Below are positions 31,801 to 39,638 of a stretch of 39,638 bases of DNA, piece by piece. The first letter of the stretch is position 1. Every line of letters begins with the position of its first letter. The position numbers and the translations under genes were made by a program. Below the pieces are notes generated by a model. It worked only from the letters and a program-made list of their open reading frames with translations, ran no database searches and was not told where the DNA came from. Source of the stretch: Micractinium sp. NFX-FRZ (Eukaryota; Chlorophyta; Trebouxiophyceae; Chlorellales; Chlorellaceae); the NCBI GenBank assembly GCA_029339195.1, contig JAPTJF010000531.1, forward strand, positions 1-39,638, in the 5' to 3' direction.

Positions 31801-33307
31801 CCCCTGGGTCGCCCGAGTGTGCGGCCGTCATCCAGCGGCTGAGCGAGCGGGGGTACGAGACGACCGACATCTCGGGGATTGAGCTGGCGCAGGTGGGCGG
31901 TGGTTACAGCTGTCGGCGTGGCAGCTGTCGGCCAAGAGCCGGCTGCTGGGTATAGTTGACGCTGCGCTACGCAATGTGTTGGCGGTGGGTGGGACGTGCT
32001 GGAAGGGAGGCGGTGGCGGCGGGGTAGTGCCCTGCCTGCCCTGACTGCTGTTGACCCTGCCTTCCATCAGCACCCACACGTCCCCCTGCCCCACCACACC
32101 ACACCTGCTGCAGGTGCACCTGCGGCACCTGGTGGGCGGGCGGGCACGTGGGCCCGAGGGCGAGCTCCCCAACGAGCGCATCTTCCAGGTGGGTGCTGCT
32201 TTGTTGGGTGCTGGGCGCTGGGTGCCGCGTGCTGGCTGCTGCGTGTGCTGCTGCTGCACGTGCCGGATGTCGGGTGCTGGCTGCTGGCAGCTGGATTCTG
32301 GCAAGTGCTGGGCCCTGCATGTGCCGGGTGCTGGCTGGCTGATGCTGGCTCCTCGTCGTTGCTTGGCAATTGGCCCGCTGCTGCATGCCTTCATGTCGCC
32401 CCACCCCGCTTTACCCCGCTCGCACCCTGCCCCGTGCCTCTCTCCCACCGTCATCCCCCCGGCGCTACCACCTCACCCTTGTCCTTTCTCCCACCTCCCG
32501 CCCCCTCAGGTCGACTTCCCGGAGCGCCCCGGCGCGCTGCGACGCTTCCTCCGCGTCCTCTGCCCCCGGTGGAACGTGTCGCTCTTCCACTACCGCCGCA
32601 CGGGTGAGCGGCGGGAGGGCGCCGGTTGGCTGTCGGCTTGCGTGAGATGGGCAGGGGCTCTAGTGTGCAGCCTGCTGATTCCCGTTTCTGCATTGCGCAG
32701 CATGGGTGACGTCAACAGCAAGGGGGGGATGTGGGCTTCACCAATCCGGAAGCGCAAGGGGCGTGAGAATCGCTCCATCGCACCCCTTGCGGCCCCCACA
32801 GGGCACACAGAGCGTCATGCTGCCACCTGCCTTTCTTTCAACATGCTGCCGGGATCTCTGAGTGGCCCTTCCACCCCCTGCCTGCCCCCCACCCCCTGCA
32901 GGCAACCAGTCCAGCGGTGTGCTGATGGGCATCCAGGTGCCAGCTGGCGAGGATGCTGAGTTCAAGACGGCAGGTGCGTGGGGCTGCTGTGTTGTTGATT
33001 TTGGCGGGTGCTGGTGGTGGTTGACTGGTGTGGAGTGTGGCGAGGCACGGGCGCTGCTCAAGGCAGATCTGTGTGGGCACCGCGAGTGGCGTGGGCACGC
33101 ACGCCTGCGCCTGTGCCCCCTCAATGCCCCTCTCCTCCGTGGCCTGCCTGGCCGCAATCCACATCTCGTCACTCGCCCCGCATCTTACCTTCTGGATTAT
33201 TACCCACCTCCCCTTCTTGATTTGCAGTGTCGAGCCTCTCCTCCGACTTCACGTTGACCGAGATTGGTGGCAAGGCGCGCGAGGTGTTCAAAATGTTCAT
33301 CAGCTGA
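26618..33307 (+). CDS. Threonine deaminase, biosynthetic, plastid (19 exons)
   Basis: PLP enzyme making 2-oxobutanoate from threonine, first step of isoleucine synthesis, feedback-controlled by Ile through ACT-like domains. Exons: 26618-27055, 27358-27432, 27662-27711, 27918-28026, 28353-28424, 28590-28637, 28865-28942, 29116-29210, 29572-29615, 29918-30001, 30291-30362, 30641-30747, 30936-31095, 31431-31563, 31754-31892, 32114-32188, 32510-32603, 32902-32973, 33228-33307; 674 aa, all in frame. Lys209 in SFKLRGAYN is the PLP lysine; SSAGNHAQG (232-240) and [10 protein letters not shown] bind substrate and phosphate. Two regulatory repeats begin at about 487 ([11 protein letters not shown]) and 590 ([11 protein letters not shown]), the plant/biosynthetic layout (Arabidopsis OMR1, bacterial IlvA). 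Exon 1 is low-complexity and includes the likely transit peptide. ATG 26585 is an alternative start. Confidence 0.95.
28077..28117 (+). repeat. Copy of threonine deaminase exon 4 end in intron 4
   Basis: gcaacaagctggcgcagctg...cagcaggtgtgtg parallels the end of exon 4 at 27993-28032 (acaacaagatggcgcagctg...gagcaggtgcgcg), including the GT donor. Confidence 0.75.
28780..28817 (+). repeat. CCTG microsatellite in threonine deaminase intron 6
   Basis: About nine perfect CCTG units between exons 6 and 7, about 50 nt before the acceptor. Confidence 0.9.
29284..29325 (+). repeat. Copy of threonine deaminase exon 8 end in intron 8
   Basis: The exon end at 29179-29219 (cagggcaccatcggcaacga then gatcctgcggtgagct) recurs about 105 nt downstream as cagggcaccattcgcaacga then gatcctgcggcgagagct. 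The copy lost the GT donor (cggcgag for cggtgag). Confidence 0.9.
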
Positions 33308-33943
33308 GCAGCGACAGCTGGAAGGAGGCCAGCTGCGGCGGGCGGCCAGGAGGGGCAAGCAAGGCGGATCAAGCTGGCACTGCGCCCATCTTGTTGTGCG
33401 ATTTGCCCGTGCTGACGCGGGGCTGCGCCCGGAGTGGCGGGTGCCCGCAGCAGGCCTGCGGAGGCTTTGTGACTGCTTGCCTGCACTGCAACGAACTGGA
33501 ACATTATTTCGTGACTGTAACTGGCATCGAGAGGCTGTGTGGCACAGGCCTGGCACAGGTCTGGATTGGACGGCCGGCGCTGCCGGGCAAGTGCGGCAAG
33601 GGCGGCGTGGGCGCTGCCGCCAGGCTGGCCGCCCGGACTCCCCCCGCCAACGAGCAAATGCCTCGGCCGGCGCCTACCTGCGCCTGCCAGACGTTTGCTT
33701 GCTCCTGCCCTACCTGTGCTGCGGCTGGTTGCCAGCTGCATGCAAGCCATTTGAGCCACCGGCTTTTTCGTTTTCCGCCCGCCCCCGCTCTTGGAGCGTT
33801 CACGGAGCTCCCCGGTACTTGTCTAGTGCAGCTACAAGCCCCCCTGCGCTCCTTCGCTGGCGCGCCGCCATCGAGGGCGCGTCCATTTCCCTCCTTCCAC
33901 AGCGCTGGGCGCAGCCCCCCGCAGCTTTTAGCAGCAGCCAGTC
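33308..33943. other. Threonine deaminase 3' UTR and ZNF706-like promoter region
   Basis: 636 bp between two tandem plus-strand genes. It contains the TGTAA at 33516. No extra gene is recognisable. Confidence 0.55.
33516..33520 (+). terminator. TGTAA polyadenylation signal, threonine deaminase
   Basis: TGTAA 209 nt after the stop codon at 33307. Confidence 0.6.
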
Positions 33944-34754
33944 ATGGGCAAGGCCAAGCCCGCCCATCACACCGCCAAAGAGCTGGCCGCCAAGGCCAAG
34001 GCGGCGACGCTCAACGCCGGCGGCGGCAAGGCGGGGCTCGCTGACCGGAAGGGTGGCGCGGTGGGGCACGCCAAGTTCAAGTGAGTGCACAGCTCTACGT
34101 GCAGCAGCCTGCGCTGCGGCCTGCTATGTTAGGTGCTCTGCATGGACGTGCCTGCCCGGCAGGTGCCGTGGCGCCACGCCTGGCCGCTGCTTGCGCCCGC
34201 CTGCTCCCAAGATTTAAAGGCTCACCAGCCGGGCTGCTTCCTGCTCCCACTGGTGTGCGCAGGTGCCACATCTGCGGGCAGCAGGCACCAGACCTGAAGA
34301 CCATGCAGGTGGGGGCCGCTGCTGTGGGTGCCTGCCTTCCCGCCTGCCTTCCTAGCGAAGCTATCTGCGTTGCCCACACTGTCTCTGCCGCCTCTGTCAA
34401 ACCCACCCCCATCCTACCCGGCAGGCCCACACTGCACACGACACACGGCACACACCGCAGGCTGCCTTGATGTGACCTCACCTCTCCTCCCGCCTCCACG
34501 TCCCCCTCCCCCCCCCACCACCTCCACCAATCCACGACGCCAAGCAACCAGCACACCGTCGCTCCCAATGTCCACCCAAGTTGACCGACTAACCAACCAA
34601 TAAACTGCCGCCTCTGTTTCTGATGTTCCAGATCCACCACGATGCCAAGCACCCCAAGCTGCCGTGGGAGCCGGAGAAGTGCGACAATGTGCACGCCCTC
34701 ACCGGCGGGGTGACCACGCAAGGCGTGGCCGTGCGCGGCAGCAAGAAGAAGTGA
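33944..34754 (+). CDS. Small C2H2 zinc-finger protein, ZNF706-like (3 exons)
   Basis: Exons 33944-34080, 34263-34308 and 34632-34754 give 101 aa; the introns are phase 2 and phase 0. The N-terminal 45 residues are rich in Lys/Ala/Gly (KELAAKAKAA). A single zinc finger follows: CHIC supplies two cysteines, and IHHDAKHPK the histidines. The phrase CxxCxxxxPDxKTxxxHxxxKHPK is the signature of animal ZNF706 and its small eukaryotic relatives, which have the same Lys-rich head and short length. Members are linked to translation or proteostasis control in animals; function in algae is unknown. The tail is longer than in ZNF706 (about 30 residues after KHPK) and ends SKKK. Start chosen as the first ATG of the open frame. 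Confidence 0.85.
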
Positions 34755-34996
34755 GGAGACGGGCAGGAGGAGCGTTATGTGCAAGCTTACGGACCGGGCA
34801 TCACACCCGCATGCCCGCCCGCATGCCCGCCCACTTACGGCCTGTTTTGAGCGTGCGGCGCGGCCTCCGGCGCGAGGCTGCTGCCACACCTGCGCAGCAC
34901 AGCACAGCACACAGCAGCACCGCACAGGCCCTCCACCCTGCCAGGGCGCCCGCCGCCGGCAACCCAGCCGCCTTGCCAGCCTCTCCAGCTCCCCAA

Positions 34997-35023
34997 CAGC
35001 AGCAGCAGCAGCAGCAGCAGCAG
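34997..35023 (+). repeat. (CAG)9 microsatellite
   Basis: Nine perfect CAG units about 240 nt after the zinc-finger stop codon and upstream of its TGTAA, so probably in the 3' UTR. Confidence 0.95.
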
Positions 35024-35360
35024 AGCGGCACTCCACAACCATTTGATTGGGCGATGCCGCAGGGCACCACCCCACTGCAGCAACCCATCCTGGCGACATC
35101 CCCACCACCCCAGCTTGGCACCCCACCTTCCCTATTTGCTCTAGGGCGTCGTAGGTGCGGCAGTGCGCCCACCCGCGGCAAAACCACCCCTGAATTTCCA
35201 GCCCTGCCCCTTTCATATCCCATGCAGCTAGCGTGCCTCAGAGCATGCCGAGCGCCGACAGCACCCTTCCTTGGGGCGCGGCCGCTCAGGTGCGTGCGTG
35301 CACCAAACTGCTCCCACCCCCTTCCTTCTTTCATATTCTGGAGCCTTTGTGGTGATAACC

Positions 35361-35365
35361 TGTAA
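35361..35365 (+). terminator. TGTAA, possible polyadenylation signal of the ZNF706-like gene
   Basis: The only TGTAA seen on the plus strand between the zinc-finger stop and the DUF1295 gene; it implies a 3' UTR of about 600 nt. Confidence 0.45.
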
Positions 35366-35746
35366 GCTAGCAACATGAAGTGTGCACGCCACAGGGAGTG
35401 GGGGAGCGCAGAAGTGCCAGCAGGCATCGTGGCTGCACTAGTGTGTGGCAAGGGTGCAGTGCTTGGCGGGTCTCCGTGCTTTTCAGTTGCAGGCGGGTGG
35501 GTCCCCCTTCAGAGTGCCCTGCTCCCGAATTCCTGCAAGAAAGCGGTGGGAAACATACCACCCACCTTGTGTGACATGTACCTGTGTGCTGGCGACAGGC
35601 GGCAACCTGGGATGCTCCCGCTTGCGTGGCCGCTTGTCACCCAGTGAACAGGAGCCGGCAGCCACTTGTGAACCCTGCGAGCTTATTGGCAGAGGCAGCA
35701 TACCACGTTTCAGTTGGGACCAGAAGAAAGCTGCCTCCAAGGGGAG

Positions 35747-35754
35747 CATATATG
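35747..35754 (+). promoter_or_regulatory. TATA element of the DUF1295 gene
   Basis: GCATATATGAG lies about 150 bp upstream of the chosen ATG (35902). Transcription would start near 35780, which excludes the in-frame ATG at 35752 but leaves 35857 and 35902 as possible starts. Confidence 0.45.
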
Positions 35755-35901
35755 AGCAAGCTCGGCAGTAGGGACCTTCCAGCTAGGGCTCCGCCGCCAG
35801 CTCAGCTTCCCGCCCTCCCCCAGGCCGCCCACCAGGCGCACGGAGGACGCTTCCTCATGCCGATCACCCTGCCTCATCTAGCACACCAGGCCGCTGCAAC
35901 C

Positions 35902-38899
35902 ATGCCCGGCATAGTTTGGGCCGCCTTGCGGCACTCGGCTCGTGTTGTCGTTGCGACCAACGCGCTGGGCTTTGCGGTGACCGCCGTCACCCAGTCGCAC
36001 CGCATCACGGATCTTTGCGGCACTGCCGCCTTCGCGGCCAGCGCCGTTGCGACGCACGCGGTCGCCGCCAGGTCGGCCCTACCGGCGCGCCACAGCCTTG
36101 CATCTGTGCCGCATTTTTCAGGCACCAGCAGCGCATTGCCATGTAGCCACAGCTCATTGGAACATCCCTCTCAGGCGCGTCCTCCCTGACTTGCCACCTC
36201 GCGCAGGGCGCTGGGTGAGCCGCTGCTGGCGCCCACCCGCGGCGCGCTGCTGGCGGGCTGCGTCTCGCTCTGGGCGCTGCGCCTGGGTGGCTACCTCTTC
36301 TACCGCGTCATGCAGGTGGGAGCGCTGCTTGTGTGGTGGTGTTATGCGCAGCATTCTGCCAGTGAGGGCAGGGTTTAGGGTTTAGGGTTTAAACCCTCGC
36401 TCTGGGCTCTGCATCTGGGTGGGTGCCTGTTTTACCTCGTCATGCAGGTGGGCATTCATGAGCCGTCTTCCGAAGTGCCTCTTCCCCTGAGGTCCCCCAA
36501 ATTCACTGATTGCTGGTCTCAGGTGCTGGTGTGATACGTGCCCTCTCCCTCTGCAGGTGGGCAAGGATGTCCTGCCAGACATCCATTCCGTAGAATCCTA
36601 CCATCTTTCCCTGCAATCCTAACAGCTCCCTTTCGTATTACTGCCCCCTCACCCCTACCTGACTTGGTTCAACCTTCTGCCCCGCCGGCGCCAGGTGGGC
36701 AAGGACACCAGGCTGGACCAGTTCTTCCAGCAGCCGGGGGAGCCGCTGCTGACGGGGCCCAGCAAGTGAGGCCCGGAATGGCAGCACTGCAGCGTGCCAA
36801 TGTGCTTACTCAGCAGGGCAGGGCTGAGCAGGGCAACTGCTCGGGGCGGGGGCAGCAAGTGAGAGCCCGCCCGCCCCTGCAGCTTTAGCCCCTGCGCCTG
36901 GCCGCCTTTGCATTGAAGGATGCACCGTCTGCTGCGCCTGCTGTGGTGCCCCACTCCAGACCTGCCTTCTTCTTGCACACGCCGCTGCCTCACCCCCACT
37001 GCCCTCTGCTGGACATCCACGTCCCCCCCTGCAGCTACCCCCTGCGCCTGGCCTTCTTCTGGACGATGCAGGGGCTGTGGGCCTGGGTCTGCCTGCTGCC
37101 CATCACCGCCGCGCACGCCCTGAGGTGCGCCGCCCCCCACGCCTGCTCGACATGCCCATCTGAATGAATGAATGCTTGGCAGATGTGGCCCCGCTGGCTC
37201 GCTCGCGTAGACCCGCCTCTCCCGCCCGCACCTCCCTCCTCAGCACTGCCACCTCTGCAGACCTCATCACCGGCCCTGGTCCGCTTCTGTGCTTGGCTTC
37301 CTCACAGCAGCACACCCCCCCCTCTTCCCCCCCAACTCCTGCTCTCTGCAGCCGCGAGGCCCCCGCCGCGGCCCGCCGCCTGGCCCCGGGCCCCTCCCTG
37401 CTGGCTGGTCTGGCCCTGTTTGGGGGAGGCCTGCTGCTGGAGAGCGTGGCTGACTGGCAGAAGTTTGTGTGGAAGAGCGACCCGGGTGAGGAGGGGGCCG
37501 GGTGAGGAGAGGGCCGGGTGAGGAGAGGGCGCACACGGTTTCGCTTCGGGCAGCAGCTGGGGGGGGGGGGAGCACGGGGTGGGAAGGCAGCAGGGGGGGC
37601 AGCGGGGGCAGGGGGGGCACGGCGGGAAGAGCTGTGTGCGGAGCAGCGACCTGGGGGCATGTGTTGGTGGACAGTGGGGAGGCCGTGGGACGGGCGGGCA
37701 GGCTGGGGAGGGAAGTTTGGTGGAAAGCAACGCAGGTGAGGTTGGACGGGCGGCACGGTTGTTGGGTGGGCCAATTTGGTTGCAGGTGGGCCAATGCGGT
37801 GAGAGCGAGGTGGCATGCAAGGCCCTCTGGACATGTGCTGCTCCCCCCCCCCCACCCACCCCACCCTCGCCCTGCGTCCCGTGCATGCCACCGCTCACCC
37901 CGCCCGCTGCCACGCTTTGCCTCCTGCCCGCCCTCCCGCTGCCATGGGCCTGCAGCCAACCAGGGTCGCTTCATGGGGCCGGTGGGGCTGTTTGCCTGGA
38001 GCCGCCACCCCAACTACTTTGTAAGCTGGCGGGTAGTGTTGGAGTGCGTGAGGTTGGGAGGCTATCAAATCACTCATTTGCCATTCCGCAGCAGCACACT
38101 GCCTGCCTGCCAGCATCGCTGCCGCTGCGCAAGCAACAGTCAGCCCCACGCCTCGGGCCCCACGCCCGCCTCCCCCTCTACCATCCTGCAGGGCGAGATG
38201 TGTGTGTGGGCCGGCCTGTTTGTGATGGCCGGACCGGCCGTGTGGCGTCACTGCCCCTGGACCCTCGCCTCCCCGCTTTTCACCTTTGCCCTCATCCGCT
38301 TCATGTCGGGTGAGAGCTGCTGGTGCTCCCAAGTGTGGTGCCGGCGGGCGGGGTGACAGCATCAGTAACAGGTGGCAGGCCTTGGGGGCGGCACCCTTGT
38401 CACCTGGGCCGTCATCCGCTTCTTGCTGGGTGAGAGCTGTGGTACACGTGTATGGCAGCGGGCAGGGCGACAGCGTCAGGGGTGTTGGGGGTGTTGGGGT
38501 TGGCAACGTAATTGTGGCAAAATGCTGTGCACAGTTTCATGGGCACTCACCGGTCAGCTGGGCCTGCATCCGCCTCACGTCTGGCTCATTCCTCCTCACA
38601 CATTCTGAGTGTTGCCTCGCCCCTTGTTGCCTGCAGGCATGCCCCCGCTGGAGCGCAGCTACGCAGAGCGCTTGTTTGGGAGGCACATTACCCTCCTCTC
38701 CCCCACATTCTCCTCAGCCACCCCGCTCACTCTTCTCACTCTCCCTCCCTGTTGCCCCTCCCCCCCCTTCTCTCCTGCAGGCGTGCCCCCGCTGGAGCGC
38801 AGCTACGCGGAGCGCTACGGGGGGCAGCCCGCCTACGAGGCCTACAAGGCGGCAACCAACCTGCTGCTGCCCTGGCCGCCGCGGGACAAGTTCCCCTGA
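35902..38899 (+). CDS. DUF1295 membrane protein, steroid 5-alpha-reductase-like (8 exons)
   Basis: Exons: 35902-36071, 36207-36315, 36695-36765, 37035-37124, 37352-37485, 37956-38020, 38192-38309, 38781-38899, giving 291 aa with all phases matching. Several hydrophobic segments are visible: near the N-terminus (VVVATNALGFAVTAV), in exon 4 (AFFWTMQGLWAWVCLLPI), in exon 5 (LLAGLALFGGGLLL) and in exon 7. The signature WKSDPANQGRF...GLFAWSRHPNYFGE (about 187-215) is that of DUF1295, related to steroid 5-alpha-reductase and isoprenylcysteine methyltransferase C-termini, where it forms the cofactor-binding end. The substrate is unknown for these plant and algal proteins. Start 35902 has an A at -3; the in-frame ATG at 35857 would add 15 residues. 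The gene carries several exon echoes, one of which offers an in-frame alternative acceptor at 38635-38636. Confidence 0.88.
36371..36391 (+). repeat. Interstitial telomeric repeat (TTTAGGG)
   Basis: GGGTTTAGGGTTTAGGGTTTA is about 2.5 units of the plant/Chlorella-type telomere repeat inside intron 2 of the DUF1295 gene. It lies 5 bp upstream of a degraded copy of exon 2. Confidence 0.85.
36396..36452 (+). repeat. Degraded copy of DUF1295 exon 2 end
   Basis: tcgctctgggctctgcatct...gtcatgcaggtggg parallels the exon 2 end at 36265-36319 (tcgctctgggcgctgcgcct...gtcatgcaggtggg), including the donor. A further short echo of the exon 3 start (gcaggtgggcaagga) lies at 36555-36569. Confidence 0.85.
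38392..38482 (+). repeat. Degraded copy of DUF1295 exon 7 end
   Basis: gtcatccgcttcttgctggg with tgagagctg parallels the exon 7 end at 38289-38319 (ctcatccgcttcatgtcggg, tgagagctg). The similarity continues into the intron up to gacagc(a/g)tcag. A third, weaker copy (ctgcatccgcctcacgtctg) lies at 38564-38583. Confidence 0.8.
38635..38688 (+). repeat. Copy of DUF1295 exon 8 start, in frame
   Basis: ag|gcatgcccccgctggagcgc with agctacgcagagcgc repeats the exon 8 start at 38779 (ag|gcgtgcccccgctggagcgc...). The copies are 144 nt apart, a multiple of 3, and the frame between them is open, so acceptor use at 38635-38636 would insert 48 residues. Confidence 0.9.
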
Positions 38900-39638
38900 G
38901 CTGCGCTGGATCCCACACGGCTGGCAGTCCCACTCAGGCTGATTCAGGCAGGCTGTCGGGCTGCCGCGGCAGGAGGGCGGAGGCCGACCTCGCCCCCAAC
39001 ACTGAGCCTGGTCCTCCCTCGAAGCACCAGAGGCCGCAGAGGGCACGTGCTGCTGCTGCTGCTGCTGCAGTGGCAGCAAGGCGAATGACGTGGGGACACT
39101 TGCGCCTCCCCTACGCTCCCCGTGCCCCGCTCTTCCCTACGTAAATCGAGCCACTTTTTGCATGCGCGGCACAGCCCCTGGTCGCTTTGCCATGTACTAC
39201 ACAACCCCTGGCCCGACAGTGCTGCAAGTCGGTCTCCCGGGAACAGCTGCTTTGCGTGCACCCCTATTGGAACTGCTGTCTGGCCAGCTCGCATGTGCCT
39301 TGCACCACCAGGAGGCAGCTTGGGTCCTAGTATGAGCACACGATGTATTGCCCAGCATGACCTGCCCAAGTGTTCGAGTGAGTCGTGGTATGGCACCGGC
39401 TGCTCCTGCCGCCCGCTGACTGGCCGCCGGGGCCATGTGTGTCGGGGAGATGTGGAGGCACGTGCACCGTCAGCGCAGCAGGCACAGCAGGGTGCTTCTA
39501 TTGAAGGCCCCACCCGGCGACCCTGCTCGGGCATGGTGGTGTGCAGGTGTGCAGGGAGGCGCTCCTGAAAAGAGTGCCACACCCAGGCTCCAGACGTGTG
39601 AATATGGGGGCCGTGGGGGCGGCGCCACGCGGGCGGCG
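38900..39638. other. 3' flank of the DUF1295 gene
   Basis: Holds the 3' UTR of the DUF1295 gene and intergenic sequence to the window end. A short poly-CTG run lies near 39049-39067. No TGTAA and no gene was recognised. Confidence 0.5.

Larger units (their letters stand above)
34755..35901. other. ZNF706-like 3' region and DUF1295 upstream region
   Basis: 1.15 kb between tandem plus-strand genes. It contains a (CAG)9 microsatellite, a TGTAA at 35361 and a TATA element at 35747. An open frame at 34664-35365 crosses the zinc-finger stop in another frame and encodes low-complexity sequence only, so I call no gene. Confidence 0.5.

Noticed and set aside
34664..35365. 233-aa plus-strand frame overlapping the last zinc-finger exon
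   Set aside because: Different frame from the zinc-finger CDS, low-complexity, and passes through the (CAG)9 repeat; explained as 3' UTR.
36545..36640. Alternative exon 3 of the DUF1295 gene from the acceptor at 36555-36556
   Set aside because: It shares only the first 15 nt with exon 3 and then reads unrelated sequence; the downstream exon at 36695 keeps phase with exon 4.
38944..39582. 212-aa minus-strand frame at the window end
   Set aside because: Starts without ATG and shows no domain, splice structure or family resemblance.
1..39638. tRNA, rRNA, CRISPR arrays, transposons, viral remnants
   Set aside because: I looked for T-arm-like motifs, regular spacer arrays and transposase or polymerase motifs and found none I could support by eye.

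Overview
The window looks like nuclear DNA from a GC-rich, intron-dense green alga, most likely a Chlorella-type trebouxiophyte. The evidence is plant-type orthologues split into many short exons, TGTAA polyadenylation signals, plastid-type genes, and a TTTAGGG (plant/Chlorella type) telomeric repeat. The taxon is inferred. I assembled nine protein-coding genes by hand from splice sites and reading-frame continuity. They contain 71 introns, 69 GT-AG and 2 GC-AG, and every junction keeps frame.

Layout: (1) + 486-3593, class II histone deacetylase of the plant HDA14 type. (2) - 5981-4283, small secreted protein built from three six-cysteine modules. (3) + 6756-9027, chloroplast CCB1, a cytochrome b6f heme-attachment factor. 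(4) - 11977-9937, Gln-rich protein with a basic NLS-like motif, family unknown. (5) - 20509-12352, ATG9, the autophagy membrane protein, in 20 exons with a long Gln/Ala-rich tail. (6) - 26379-21307, PUX11-type UAS-UBX protein with four tandem UBX domains instead of one. (7) + 26618-33307, biosynthetic threonine deaminase in 19 exons. (8) + 33944-34754, small ZNF706-like zinc-finger protein. (9) + 35902-38899, DUF1295 membrane protein (steroid 5-alpha-reductase/methyltransferase-like).

Genes 1/2 and 3/4 converge. Genes 2/3 and 6/7 diverge; the 6/7 pair shares about 240 bp. Genes 4, 5 and 6 run head-to-tail on the minus strand, and 7, 8 and 9 head-to-tail on the plus strand. ATG9 and the Cdc48-adaptor-like PUX11 lie next to each other and both concern protein or membrane turnover, but nothing shows co-regulation. 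The other genes have unrelated roles (isoleucine synthesis, b6f assembly, deacetylation), so this is ordinary gene-rich chromosome, not an operon or island.

Two things stand out. The first is the four-UBX protein, where repeated exon modules with matching phases record a tandem domain expansion. The second is a recurrent 'exon echo': degraded copies of an exon's edge, often with its splice site, lie in the adjoining intron or 3' UTR in five of the nine genes. One lies 5 bp downstream of an interstitial telomeric repeat, and another stays in frame and could serve as an alternative acceptor. No tRNA, rRNA, CRISPR, transposase or virus-derived gene was recognised.
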